From: Dimorphilus gyrociliatus
Taxonomy: Eukaryota; Annelida; Polychaeta; Dinophilidae
Direction of reading: 5' to 3'
DNA length: 64,000 nucleotides
NCBI GenBank assembly: GCA_904063045.1
Contig: CAJFCJ010000025.1
Location: forward strand, 248,001-312,000
Position 1 is the stretch's first letter; each line of letters starts with the position of its first letter. The notes beneath the pieces are model-generated. The model made no database searches. It saw only the letters and a list, made by a program, of their open reading frames with translations, and was not told the origin of the DNA. Of the stretch, positions 1 to 13,322 are shown in pieces. The translations under genes and the position numbers were made by a program.

Positions 1-3000
1 ATTGTCGTCTGAATACCCTGGACGATAATTCGTTGATGACGTCACGCAACAAGCTTTAAGCTCCGAAAATCATTCACCTGATTATTAAACTTTAAATAAA
101 TTCCTTTAGAAAAGCACTGATAGAAGGATAAAATTCTTCTATTAAGAGGCAAAATGACGAAGTTCATCTCCCCTGGAGACTCGACGGAATATGCTAAGTA
201 ATTAAGTCGAGAAGAACACTTTTTACTTTTTCCTTTCTTTTTGAGAAATAGGAGATATTGTACATAAATAATAGATAAAAGAATTTTCCCTTTTCGTACT
301 TCCTTCATGTAAATGGGAATAAAAATACTAGACATTGCCGCACAATTTCTTATGACAAACGACGATTACGGTTTGTCGCCCCGGCAAGGAAACCGAATTA
401 TTTACAAATGTCTTTTTATAAGTGGTACACTGTACTTTGATTAATGGCTATAGTATAATAAGAACAGACAGAAAAAAGTGAACACTTAAGTTGCTCGCAA
501 CGACTTTCTCTTTGTTCTAATCATCGTATAGAAATCGAAAAGTGTAGATGTATGCATTACGTATTAGCATATACATATACTTATAACGTCCATTTTAAAC
601 TACCGAACTAGATTCTTGAATGAATGGTAGTATGTTTATATGTACGTTTGTAAAAAAATCGTTACTTAAGCGCTAATCGGTTTGAAGTAGTTGCGTGCCA
701 TGGTTCGCATCTTAATCGCATAATCGGACCGCAAATTGTCGTTTGTCGCGGGACAGTTGCAGCTGCTATCGTCTCAAAGCCTTATAGAAAAGCTCATAAT
801 ACCAAAAGAAAAAAAATCTACCATATATGCCAGTTATTCAATTCCCAATGCAGAGATCACGAATATAAAGAAATAAACGATTAAGAAAAGCGGAAATGGT
901 TGAAAATGATTTAAATAAGTAATATTAATTGATTTAATTAAATTTTATCATCGTTAAACACAATATTAAAAGGATTAAAAGGTGACAATCAAGAAAATCA
1001 CGTTAATTAATACGTTAAGAAATTAATTAATCTTGAGAGTTCAATGATGCGTCGAGAATGTTCATTAATCGTTTTTAACCGATTAAATAGACAACTAGTT
1101 GACTTTTGCGCTATTGGACAACATAGTCTTACTTAATCTATTATAGTATATCGCCTACAGGTATAAATTTTACTATATAGTATATACTATAGAGTATAGA
1201 CTATGTATTAAATCGGGGGGAGTTTACAAATAAATAACTAAATATATACGCTAATATATATCTATATATATGTCAATAATAAATCAACATATATAATTGA
1301 TGGAATATCTTATTTATTATTCCTGCTCTTTTATTCATGTATTAACTCGGAATAGATAAAATATCAAGTTTTTTGAAAGAGAGTCTGAGATAGGGACGTC
1401 TACAGATTAATGCAGTTGGGTGTGGAAGGCGAAGAGAATGCTAGTGAGTGGGTGGAAAAAGAAGAAATGATGGCCGTCTAGATAAAGAATTATAGATTTC
1501 AGTAGGTGTAGAGGGCATATGATGAACATTTATTATCCGAATTCTTTCGGCAGCGCTACCCTGTAAGCTCATCGTGTCAAAGTTCATTCTAAATAGGAGA
1601 ATCAGATGTAAAAAAAGAGAAACTCTACGTCTTTCATTACCTAGTTTTGACGTTGATGTTTTCATCGATTATTATGGAAACTTGTCAATAAGATAATAAA
1701 TGAAATATAAAGACAGTAGAGAGAAATTTAGTCCATTTATTTGTAATATGTTTGATAATTTCTATTTGTTTATAGTTATTACATTTTATTTTTAGTAATA
1801 CCTGTGAAAAATTATTACTATCTTTCTCTCTCTCTCTCTCTCGCTCGCTCTTTCTCCCTATCGCACTTTCTCTTATGTCACATATTCTATGAGCTCTTTT
1901 TACCTATTTCGTGACATGATTCGCTTGTTAATGGGATAATCGTATAGTAAATTGCAGTTTGTTGTGGGCGTTAAACATTCAGTCCCAGAAGGACACAAAA
2001 AATATAATAATAATAATAATAATAAGAAATAATAGGCCAAAATGAAAAATTATTACTCCTTTCCCAGGACAAATGTACGCTAATTTTTTTTATGTATTGA
2101 AGCTCAAAACCAACTCGTCTTTATCTGTAATTATATTCCTAATTCATAAGTCAAATAAGCGACCTAAGACTCACTCCATCCTTCTCTCCTTGCCATGGTG
2201 TTATTTCTATTTCTTGTCGTCTCTTCTTCCCCTCTACGTATATAAATGTTTAGATATACAGTATGTATACTCCTTTCCTCTCTCTTTCCTTCTTGTGAAA
2301 TCTTAAACATGAAGACAAATTACTTGCTCATCTTATACCTCTTTTACTTGTGCTACCAATAAATATAGTTTTCTTTCCTACTAGAAAATAGAGTAAATAA
2401 GTGAAAACAAGATAGGTCAAAAGGGGAAAGGATTTCTAGTAACTAAGACGCAGAGTCTTAAAAAGGAAAAAGAAAGCGCCTAAGGATAATTTGTTCCTTT
2501 CCTTTTCTAGATATCGCCTATCGATAACAGAGTTCCATAACTGAGATTAGTACTTGAGGCAGCTCAATGTTCGATTTCAAATATATACTGTATACCCTAA
2601 TATATAATACGACAGTAAAATATGGAATACATTTTATTAGATGGATATTAGATTACTCATTATAGAAGAATAATTAACTATATACATACGTAGAATTAGC
2701 TTTATTCGTATTTGGACCAAAGTAATGTCCCATGTTGAGGACGGAAAAATATGTCTATTAAGCAATAAAACATAAAAACCCACAAAAATTATTATTTCCC
2801 TCCCTCAACAACCGTGCACTTCGTCACGCATTACGCCTCTCAATAGACGCCGGCGTCCATCAACAATCGTCCGTCAGTCGCGATTGAACGCCTATGCCAA
2901 TTAGGCGCGGGCGGTAAAGCGTTACAGGAGCGGCGTGAGGCGAGAATATATTTAATTAGGCTGTAATTGTTTAGTAGTTTGGCTAACGAACATCTTTATA

Positions 3001-6000
3001 ACAGTCGTCAGCGTTTATTATTATACTGCTAATTATGCTCGTATTTTGTCCTCTGTGACGTAATGTAACCCTTTTTAGCTTAGCAGATAAAATCGTTTTA
3101 TTAGGTATTTGAATATCTTTACCCATTTCTTATTTTTTTATTTGATAGTCTCCTACCAAAAACGAATCTAGGCATATACCGCATTTGCATTGCAGAGTAT
3201 TGCAGCGGCCGGAGGCCAAGCCCCCTAGTTCTGTTATTGTGAATATCCTGCGGCTTCCCTAGTTGAAAACAGGAATGCCAATACGGCTGATCTAATGTTT
3301 TTATTGCATTCAAGTGGGGTCTGAATAATTGACGTAGGAATGTTAGGCTTTTTCGTCTAGTTATCTATGGTAGGATGAAAATAAACCGAAGGAAGCCGTC
3401 TGGGGAATATCGGGGAAAATTTGTGTCGGAGTAAATTTGCTGAGGGCATCATCTTTGGTCTCTTTTTTTCTCTTTCTCTCTCTTTCTCTCTTCCTTTTTT
3501 TATATAGCAACACTTGTTGAAAGCATTTTGATTATTTATTTGTTTTTTAAAAAAAGAAGTATAGGAAAAAATTCCCAAATGAAAAAGTGTAGAGGCCTTA
3601 AATATTCGATTAGATACCTTCAAGATAAATATGCTCATCTAATATATGCATATATACATATATATATATATATATATATTAGTATATATATATACTGTAT
3701 ATATATATATATATATCTATAAAGATAAAAGTAATTAATGTAAGATATAAGATTTCGAATGACTATGATATATTTCATATTATTAAGAAGATAATATTGC
3801 AGTATTCTATCTCTTGTATATATACACTTTTTTTGCCTCAGTCCTTCTTTTTTCCTCTTTCCTATATGCACTCATTTTACGTTATCAGTGTTTGTTGAAA
3901 AAAAAACAACCCAATGTTTGGCCTTCTAAATGGATTTATAAAGTTAAATTCTTATAGGGTTGTAACACTGAGAGTAAAATATTCCATTCTGTTTGTCCCA
4001 TTTTACTATTTTACCCTTTTCTTTCAAAATCACTCTTTTCTTTGTATATTTCTTGCTTTTTCTCCTTTAGACAAGATTAAAATGGTACTTTTATATCATT
4101 TGAGAATATTTTAGCTTTCTCATTAATTATTTTAAAAAAGGGAAAGTAAAGAAAAACAATTTCTGTTAAGATTATTTGTTTCTTTTAATTACTTTCCCTT
4201 ACCCTTTTTTCGCTCTTCAATATTTCTTGACTTTTAAGTCTTTAAAATCTCGAGATTGAATTTGTTTTCTTTTCTTTGTTTGCTTATATTTTCTCTCTTT
4301 TTTTTAGGTCTATTAACATGAACTTATTTGCTTTTTATGATTGATCGGTTTATATTTTCTCTTTCTTTCTTTTCTCTCATGCTCTCTCTTTTCTCTCTCT
4401 CTCTCTCTTGTGTAGGTTTAAAAAGAGAAATAGAAAGGAAATGATAATTTTCTTCATCGTGTCGATTAAATAATTTTTTACTTTTTTAAATTAGAAATAG
4501 TGAAAATGTTAATTTTTTTCTTTTGATAATTAGGGCTTTTATTGTAACGTTATTAGGGTTTCAAATAGATCACCAGGGGTCTTATTGTCTGCAGAACGAA
4601 TTATGCCTAATTGACTATTGGAAAAAAGCTGTATTTCCCAACAATATACTTATAGATTTCGGGGTCATGCATCTACTCTGAAAAGGACATAGGAAAATAA
4701 AGAGAGAATCGGAAATACTACCTGTAAGGTTCAGGTGTATTTTTTAAAGGAAATTCTAGACATCAACATCGTACTGAATTGCTCTAGTCAGCCGCTAAAA
4801 GCCGCTAAATAGTTAAATGTTAGCAGCAATCAGGATTAAGAGGAATTTCCGGAAATATCGTAACCAGTATCCATAAATAATAAAAAGCCGTAATAGCTCA
4901 AAAAATCAAACAATAAGTAAACCTTATAATTGTAATTATAGACATAAAAAAATGGAAATTAATAATAATTAAAGATTAACAATACCCATTATCGGTTGGA
5001 AATGAGAAAACCTGGTAAAGGTTGGTTAACTTCACTTGAATGTGGGATAATTATTAAAATTGGGAACAAAACAAAAAGAAAAAAGGAAAAAGTCAATGAA
5101 AGTCTTTTTTTTTAAAAAAACAAAACAACTAAAAGCTTTTTTAGTTTTATTTTAATATTAATATTTATATAATTCTTAGAAAGAACATGGTTCGAAAACA
5201 AAAAGGTACTAAAAATGTAGCACGAAAATTATGTCAATTAAATAGAATTCTTTATTATCGTTTTAATAAATTTCTACGAATTTATTTCAATAGAGATATT
5301 TGACCTATAAAATAAAATAAAAAAAACGAAATAGGGTTACAAAAATTACGTTCTATTTAGAAATTTATGAAATTAATATCGCGCCAAGCTTACTAATCTA
5401 GACCGCCTTTTTCAAATTACCTACTCGCCAATGCTGATCACGAAATTCGAGTTTCGGCTTCGATTTAGCGAGTAACTCTCTCCTATTCTCCCTTTCTCTC
5501 TTTCTCATTTTCCTTTACCCCCTCATTCATTCTGTCTTGCACTCATTTTCTCTCTCTTATTCCCCCATTCCGCACAGGAATTTCTAGGCGGCTCGAGTTC
5601 ATGAACTTTAGCAGTCGTTGATTGATCAGTGCCTAATCGAATGAAAATTATTTACGCGATTATAAGCTTCCGGTAGAGGTAAAATAGCATTTTAGAGAAT
5701 AATTTGAGTAAAGTGAGATGGGAAAGGTAGTCCTTTGTTTCAAGAGGGGTAAAAATCAAGTAATACAATACAACCTTTTTACCCAGACAACTACTAATTG
5801 ATTTCTTGGTCTCTTTGGCTTACCTTTCAATAAGATTGTTAAGAGATCCAATAGCTTATCTCCTGAATTCTTTCTGTATGATATATAAAGAGGATGTGCT
5901 ATTAATCAACGCTGTTTCAATTAAGAGTTATGTCATTTTGTCAGACTTGTTGGTATTTATTTAGTTGGGTTCCTGCAGGAGGGAGAGGAAGAACGAGAAT

Positions 6001-6893
6001 CTGTTAAAAGTTAGGTGTTCTTTCTTTTACATATTTTCTCTCTCTCTCTCTCTCTCTATTCTAAACCACATGAATGCACATTTATAGTTGAATAGAAAGT
6101 AGAAGATTAATAGGAGATAGGGAGTTATTCAATACCCTGTTAAAATTTACAAGGATACCGGATGAACAAAGGGAATAATACAAGGAAGATGATTGTTTAA
6201 GGAAAAGGAGGGGACATTGTGAAACTATAGAAAAATTTATGAATTTTTTAAAAGGAAACTTTTTGTACCCCTTAATAATTAATCTTAATATAACACAAAT
6301 TAATTGTTACGAGACTAAACAATTATCCCTTAAATACGAACGAATATAATATACACAAACCTTTAATAATGTAATCATAACTTTTTTATTATTAAAACTA
6401 TTACCAATTTTCTATTTCTCTTTTACTTTATCTCGTTCTTTCTTTAAATACAAAAGTAAAAGATTATTAAACTATCAAACATTCTATAAACCACTTTGAT
6501 AAAAAAATTTTTTGCCAATTTGTAATAGAATGTGAGAAAAATGGATAGTATAAAATAAAAGGTACTTTTTCGAAGCGTTAATGATCCTCTCTCTCTGTCT
6601 GTCTCTCACACACAATCACTCGATTCTGACTATACATATATACATTTTATTAATCTATAAAGAGATTATATTGTATTCTGTTGATTATATAGGTTTTGGT
6701 CAACAGCCGACTTTTTTTTCTAAATAAAGAGTAATATAAATAGTCTATGAATTTAGTAATGGACCTCTCAACTATTGATGTAATACTGCTGTACTTTAGT
6801 AAAAAAAAGAAAAAAAACCGTATAATCACGCAATACGTTTTCAATGAATCACACGTGATCCAGCTAAGTAATTGACTGGTAACTTAACTTGAA

Positions 6894-6925
<32 letters not shown>

Positions 6926-7200
6926 TTATATATATATATATACTTACTATATATATATATTTATATAATTATATATTTGTAACGGTAATATATTCTATTT
7001 TTAGAAAAAAGTCCTTTCTAAATAATAATAATAAAAAACAACTGGAATGTTGTATTATATAAAATATAATAGAGAGAAAAGTGGGCGGGGTAAAAGCATA
7101 TAGGTAGATACCTTAAAATATTCATAATTATATATTAAATCAAGTGGACAAAATAAGATTGAAGCAATTAGGAATACTTTCATAGTTATAATAAAGGAAA
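1..7200. other. Gene-poor flank, no supported gene
   Basis: I find no exon here that I can support. The stretch is AT-rich with TA, CT and TAA microsatellites (for example CT runs near 1823-1843, 4390-4408, 6035-6057 and 6893-6924, and a TA run at 3655-3716). Two short patches are richer in GC than the surroundings, at about 665-785 and 2810-2945. Each lacks a convincing start codon or splice-flanked frame, so I treat them as possible regulatory DNA rather than exons. Confidence 0.5.
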
Positions 7201-7254
7201 CTATGTAGTTGCCATAATATGTTATGGAATTTTCTCGTTTCGGATTTTCCATAC

Positions 7255-7530
7255 AGATTAAACTCTGACCATTATTGTCCTCTTAATGTGACAAAATCCG
7301 GATATGAAGAAGATAGAGATTTATTTAATAGAAATGTCATTTTATTGTTAGTATCTTCCGTCCTGTTGTTAGTAACAATAACAGTAATAAAAACAGAAGC
7401 AAATTCTTTTTATCACGTGGCCATTATATGGTTGGTTTTCATTTCTTACGAAATAAGATGTATCTTTACGTTACCTTTTCTTACGAATGCTGGAGTTTAT
7501 ATTAATAAGTTTGCTCAAGTTACAAATTAG
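7255..7530 (+). CDS. Probable terminal exon of an unrecognised membrane protein
   Basis: After a good acceptor (TTCCATACAG ending at 7254) a frame runs open to a TAG at 7528-7530. It encodes about 91 residues. It opens with a polar, Asp/Glu-rich piece containing an N-glycosylation site (NVTK), then two hydrophobic segments, one beginning NVILLLVSSVLLLVT and one around VAIIWLVFISYEI, and ends FAQVTN. This reads like the last two membrane helices of a multi-pass protein. I do not recognise the family and could not find the upstream exons with confidence. AT-rich DNA can yield hydrophobic frames by chance, and the opposite strand here is also open over part of the stretch, so this stays a moderate-to-weak call. 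Confidence 0.3.
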   Translation, partial: RLNSDHYCPLNVTKSGYEEDRDLFNRNVILLLVSSVLLLVTITVIKTEANSFYHVAIIWLVFISYEIRCIFTLPFLTNAGVYINKFAQVTN

Positions 7531-8709
7531 CTTTTCATAAATCTAAGAAGGCAGAGTAGGTGAAAAAAAAGATGAACTAGCTTTGGGGCTATGTCGACTC
7601 TTCTCCGCAGTATGTCAATCACTAGGCGAAAGAAACTAGGAAAGATTATGTAGGAAAGAAATATAATAGTACTTGTATATGGTAGAGAGAAAGAGAAGAG
7701 GTAGAAGAAGATTCTATATTTGATCTAGACGAAGACGAATACAGGAGGGAAAAAATCAAAGGAGAAAGCCTCTTTAAGACCATGGCTTTCTGTTACGTAT
7801 GTCGCACATTTACCGTGAAAAATATATATAAAAAGCTGTAAAAATAGAAAAGTTTTTCGACTTACTTCTTGTTATTGCAATCTCATGTAAGATAAAGAGT
7901 ATCAAAGAAATGAACCTTTTGATGGTGAAATTTCATAGGCCTATCAATAATTCGAAAGCTTGGAAGCCGTATCTAAAATAAGAAGATGGGGAGGGGGGAG
8001 AGAGAAAGAGTCGGTCTTTTTTTATTATTATTTAAAACCTAAAACAAGAAAGAAAGGAAGAAAGAGATGATAAAATACCATATACAGTATATATATATAT
8101 ATATAGGCTTAATTATTACCATTGGAGTAGATTTATTAATAAAAGACCAATAAATATGTATATAAGGTTTTAGAATTTGAAAAGTTGATTTATTTTATTC
8201 ATGAATCTATATTTATTCTTAGTTTTGACTAAGAATGTGAGAGAAACTAATTTTATACTATATATATATATATATATTAATGTAGTCTACTATCTGGGCT
8301 GGGATAGTTTGAGCGAAAGGAAATAAGGACAAATGAGGAAAAGCTTTTGTAACAGATACGTAAAAACGATTATCTATAATTGTATGAAAGATAACGGTCA
8401 TCTAATAAGATAGAAAGATGGTCAGGAAACAATATCAATGGGAAAAGGCGAAGGAGAACAGATTTTTTTCTATTTAATGGTAAACTATTAATTTAATCAT
8501 AAATGAAAGATTATGGGGAAACGTGTCTGTGTTTTTTAAATATATTCTCCGGAAACGGAAAGTCGAAGCAAAAATGTTATAAAGAGTCTTGTTTCACTTT
8601 GGATATATAATAAGCGAATTCGATACAAGAAGTAGAACACTTATCGATCGTCTCATCCCTGATTTTCCCAAACACTCCGGGCAGTCGGCGAATTTCGGTC
8701 AATAATCCA

Positions 8710-10533
8710 CTATTTCGTAAATCGAACGTCCTTGACTGTAATCATGTAGAAGACGCAATCTCCGACGTGCTTGAAACACGATAATAGAGCGATGACAGTA
8801 GCGATAATAGCTACTATGTTTGGTCCATAAAAATTAGATTTGAAATTTCCAAATCGGCAGTTACTAAATTCAGTAGTTTGTATTTCCGGTAGATTTTCCG
8901 CTTGCTTAAGATCAACAGTAAATTTTTGTGGTAAACGACCCATCTTCAGATGGCAACTCTTGGCGATTTCCTCTTCGAAACGACCATAGGACGTCACCTT
9001 TCCTGGGGCCTTTGTCCAATTTACTCTCTCATCGTCCCAGATCTATACCATTTGGTTTGGGTCACGATTTCTTACTTAAGGTTTTACACACATTTAACCC
9101 TATAGTTATTTTTTACTTTTATCTAGGCTTAGAATTGTTGACCCTAAGGTCAACTTCGGATAAAGAATTAAACTAAAATTGAATATAGATTTAATTATAA
9201 TTATAACCCATTTCTTCAAATGGTAACCCATACTATTTCCGGCTCGATTCTACCATAAAAACGGATACTGCATTCATATACAGAAATTTTTTGACGCTTA
9301 GAGACGCTACAGTAAATTCGATTTAAGACGGTTGTATACTGAACTATACTAGAATTGTCCCTTTCGCAAAGTAAAGTTAATCCATGTTTTTCTGTTAAAG
9401 TATTTGTATTGGATAATCTTATAAAAATGTAATATTTATACAGTAAAGTTAGTATTTAAAAAAAAAAGGCAAAGAGATAGAGGAAACCTAAAAGGAAGTG
9501 AGAAGGGATGAAGGAATGCGAAAAAGATAAAAAAAAAAATTTAGTATTCATCCCTGAAGGTATGAAAACTTACTATACGAATTTTGAATATTTGCTCAGT
9601 TGCAGATTTTTTTTCAATTGTCTTTCAATATCTAGTATTTGAATATTTTAATCAATAAATCTTCTTTGCTATATGCTTTTTTGTGCAATTTTTTTTTGTA
9701 AGTTGCTATGACAACTTCTGAAGTAAATATATTAACAGCGAATTTTTGAATAGATGATATTAATTCTATTTATAAAATAGGACGGTAAATTAATTAAGTT
9801 CTATTTGTTAAAAATATATGCTATATACTATAATATATGTATATAGTATATATATCCTCCTTCTTTATTTATTCACATCTCATTCTCATCCATCCCTATA
9901 CCTCTTTTATCGTATTCCTCTAACTCTTCTTTTTTTTTTCCCCTCTCTCTCTCTCCGTCTTGTTGATTTAAGAAAATTGACGCCCCGCTCAAAAAAGTGA
10001 CGCTCGCTCTATTTAATTTACATAAAATTATTGGTGTTACGCAATACAAACGTTTTAACGGTTCGGTAGTTGTTAGTTTATATAATTGTTTGTCATCCTT
10101 TAGTTTATCGACGGAAATTTTATTGAAAAGACTTTTGTAACGTTTTTCAATTTTATTTTCAAAGCTTATTCGAATTTTTTTATTCGTTCTATTAATTTCA
10201 AAAAAAGATACATTCCTTCCTTTACAAGTATAAGTTATACTGGAGTCTCCTAAAAACGCTACGACGTTGGTAAAATCATCGAAGGCGTCTATAATACGAA
10301 TTAAGTAGAATACGTACAACATCAAACCTGAAACCGTCGCCGAATTAAATTTCCTGTTTTGGCGTCATTGGGATTATAATTCAAATCGATCGTGACGATC
10401 GTCTATGTTTGAATAAAAAGTCATGCTTATCTATAATAGGCCTATGTAGTTTATAAATAAATAGAATTCAAATCGGATTGAAAAAGATGGGAGATTGTAT
10501 CAAATTTTTAATATTATTATATGAGGATAGATT

Positions 10534-10566
<33 letters not shown>

Positions 10567-11064
10567 TGGAGTAAAGGAAAATAGAAGATAGTATATTATG
10601 ATTTATTCAAAATATTTCACCAGATCAAAAGATACTTGAATTCAATATAAAATTTACTATAAAGAATATAAACATGAGAGATTTTATTCATTCATATTCT
10701 TATTTAACAGTTGATAATAGCAAAGAACAATAAGAAATATGTTTTACTTTAATAGGCCTAAAACCAATTATTAAATGTATATCCTAGATAAGACGTTGAC
10801 ATGTTTGTAACCTTTAAATAAGGAATAAGAGTTTAAAGACGATTAAGTTTTCCACTAATTTAAGAAAAAGAGAATTAGTTAAAGGGGTTTTTTTCTTCTC
10901 TTTCATTGTTCTTTGGTTAAGTATTTTTTTATTTATCACTTTACTATTGCGGTTGTCTGGAGAAACGAGATTACAGTTAGACGACTTTATCAGGAAATTA
11001 AACGCTATAAGTAGACGTCCGTAACATTTCCATTGGTTTTTTCCAATATCGAACGCCAATTTGC
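8710..11064 (-). CDS. Unrecognised multi-exon membrane protein (partial model)
   Basis: The best-supported part is the last exon, 9042 down to 8710. It starts after TGGTATAG, opens IWDDERVNWTKAPGK, contains a paired-cysteine region (SNCRFGNFKSNF), then a membrane segment (NIVAIIATVIALLSC), and ends VRFTK plus a TAG stop. Two candidate upstream exons follow on the same strand. One is about 10353 to 10022, with a hydrophobic start (SGLMLYVFYLIRIIDAF) and an Asn-Arg-Thr glycosylation site. The other is about 11064 to 10940, containing NQWKCYGRLLIAFNFL with nearby cysteines. Frames and joins between the three are not proved: the second exon's donor (GTAAAT) and the gap to the last exon may hide further exons. 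The alternation of Cys-bearing loops and hydrophobic stretches suggests a small multi-pass protein, possibly of the four-helix TMEM179 kind, but I cannot name it. The start codon was not found. Confidence 0.4.
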
Positions 11065-12015
11065 CTAATGAAAATAAAAAAATACTCAGTAGAATCCTTT
11101 AACGTGTAATTTTCTAATGAAGCAGTCGATAAGGATTGAATTTACTGGAAGTTGGGCGTCGCTAGTCTAAATTCCCTACTTTTTTTGAAGACGTACATAC
11201 ATCAAATTGGTTGCTTTCTATAAATAGTATACAGGGTATAGATCTGTAATACACATAAATGCATCTATATATGTACACAGATACACTTATATTAAGTGGG
11301 GAGTACTCGATGTGAATAAAAAATAGTATGAGGGATAAGTAGAGACTACCGTCAAGGCGTTTGATTTCCCACGGAGTAGTTTGTTGCGACGCTTTTCAAC
11401 AAGCCCCTCGACACCTTTTCTTTTTCATATGGTCTTTCCTTAAAACGACGCCTGATCGAGTTCCGACTCGTCACAAACGCTTCGTTTCGTTTCTGTCTCT
11501 TAGGATACAACTGTCTTGAATCCCTTGATGCTTGATGTAGTTTCTCCTTTACAAATTTTTGTTCCTACTCACCGTCTTTAGTCTTCTTTATCTTTTCAAG
11601 GTCCTCTGTTTTCTTTCCCTTCCCGGCAATTTCTCTTTCCTTGTATCTCTTTAAAAATTAATCATTCTCTCGTCAATAACAATAACTTATTAAAGATAGA
11701 ATGCTAAATATACATAATAATACTACTTACTAACTGAGAGTCAAGAAATGAGGTCATTTCAATAAAACATGAAGATTTTTCTACAGAAGACAAGATATAA
11801 AAGAATATTTAGTAAATAACCTAAAAAAAGAAATGAAACTATAATTTCAAAATAGTAGTTAAGTTATTAAGTTTTCACTTTATTTACTTAATTTAATTTA
11901 TCACTGGTTTATAATCTAAAATACATGTAATATTAGAATAAACAAGTATAGTCCATTATAACAATATTTAACTTATTATGTATAATAAATATAACGTAAA
12001 GTACATACTGTATCT

Positions 12016-12017
<2 letters not shown>

Positions 12018-12051
<34 letters not shown>
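12018..12051. repeat. TA microsatellite
   Basis: Uninterrupted AT dinucleotide run; one of many TA arrays in the window. Confidence 0.95.
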
Positions 12052-12056
<5 letters not shown>

Positions 12057-13280
12057 TAATACATAAATAGCAAATTAACACTATACCTGTTTAGAATACT
12101 ATAAAATTTATAGAAAAATTATCTTGTTTACTCTTACCAGTTTTATTAATTAATAAAAAAGTTCTTATTGATTTTCTCGTAAAACTTTTGCGATCATACC
12201 TTTAAAGGTATTGAACTAATTAATAGTTGCATTTTTTAAGCCGATAGATGGCGATAGCATTTTGAATGATCAAGTTACAAACTGATCCAAACGTCCCCAT
12301 CTGTCGGTGGAAAGCTTATTCATAAAGGTTGTGTTTGTAAACTGGATTATTTTATCGTAAAGGGTATCCGTTCTACTCTATATAAGATATGCCTATGAAA
12401 ATTTAAGTGCAGAAGAAGGAATCTAGTAAGATTCTAAGGGGAAAACTCATTAGATATTTATAAGAATTTATGAGTAAAAATTGAAAAAATACAATATTTG
12501 AGCTATAAATTACGTATAAAATGCCGTAAAGGTCACCAGCTAAGGTTTACGATTAAATTATATATAAATCCAAGCAAATTAGACTTGACTTTTATTCTCT
12601 TCATTATTTGATTATCGCACTTGTTTAAAAAACCAACCGTCGAACAAATCGAATTTATAAACTCCATCCGGATTGAAAATTGAAACCCCATAGATGGCGT
12701 TCGTCAAACCTTATACCCCTTCCTTCCTTCCTTCCTTCCTTCTTTACACCTTTCGTTCTGCTCGCATCTGTCTTTTTTCCCATCTAACCAAGACAATTGG
12801 AAAACTAACTTTTTGGGAAATGAAACGTCAATGAGAACAAGAGAAAGAATAACTTTTATTCCTAGCCGCAGCTGGTTAATCTTGACTTAGACTGTAGTAA
12901 AATTTTCTAATCCAAGAAAAGGCGGAGTGCCAAGGCAGAATGTCAAGCTTCATTTGTACGTGCGTCATTTTATTTGTCTGTTTCACTAATTAGGGCGGTC
13001 GTTAGTGGCGTTTTAAAGCATATAAATAGCGACTAAATATCAGTCGTATTCCCTTTCCTTCTTTACTAGTCTTCTGAAAGCAAGGCACCCTTTTCATTTT
13101 CTTACAAGTCTTCAGTTTAAATAAGCTATTAACCTTAGCAAGATGATATATTAAATATTGTTTGCTATATTTAAAAATACTCTACTTTACTCTTATTCTC
13201 GAACTAAATCCGCTTCTTGGTCTCGCCTTCTCTCACTCCCCCCCTTACATTCTCACCCACGTCTCTCTTTCTCTCTGTTA

Positions 13281-13289
13281 GTCTCTGTC

Positions 13290-13320
<31 letters not shown>
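13281..13320. repeat. GTCT tetranucleotide/CT-rich microsatellite
   Basis: Tandem GTCT units within a longer CT-rich tract. The tract opens long Ser/Leu-rich frames on the plus strand that are artefacts of the repeat. Confidence 0.9.
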
Positions 13321-13322
<2 letters not shown>

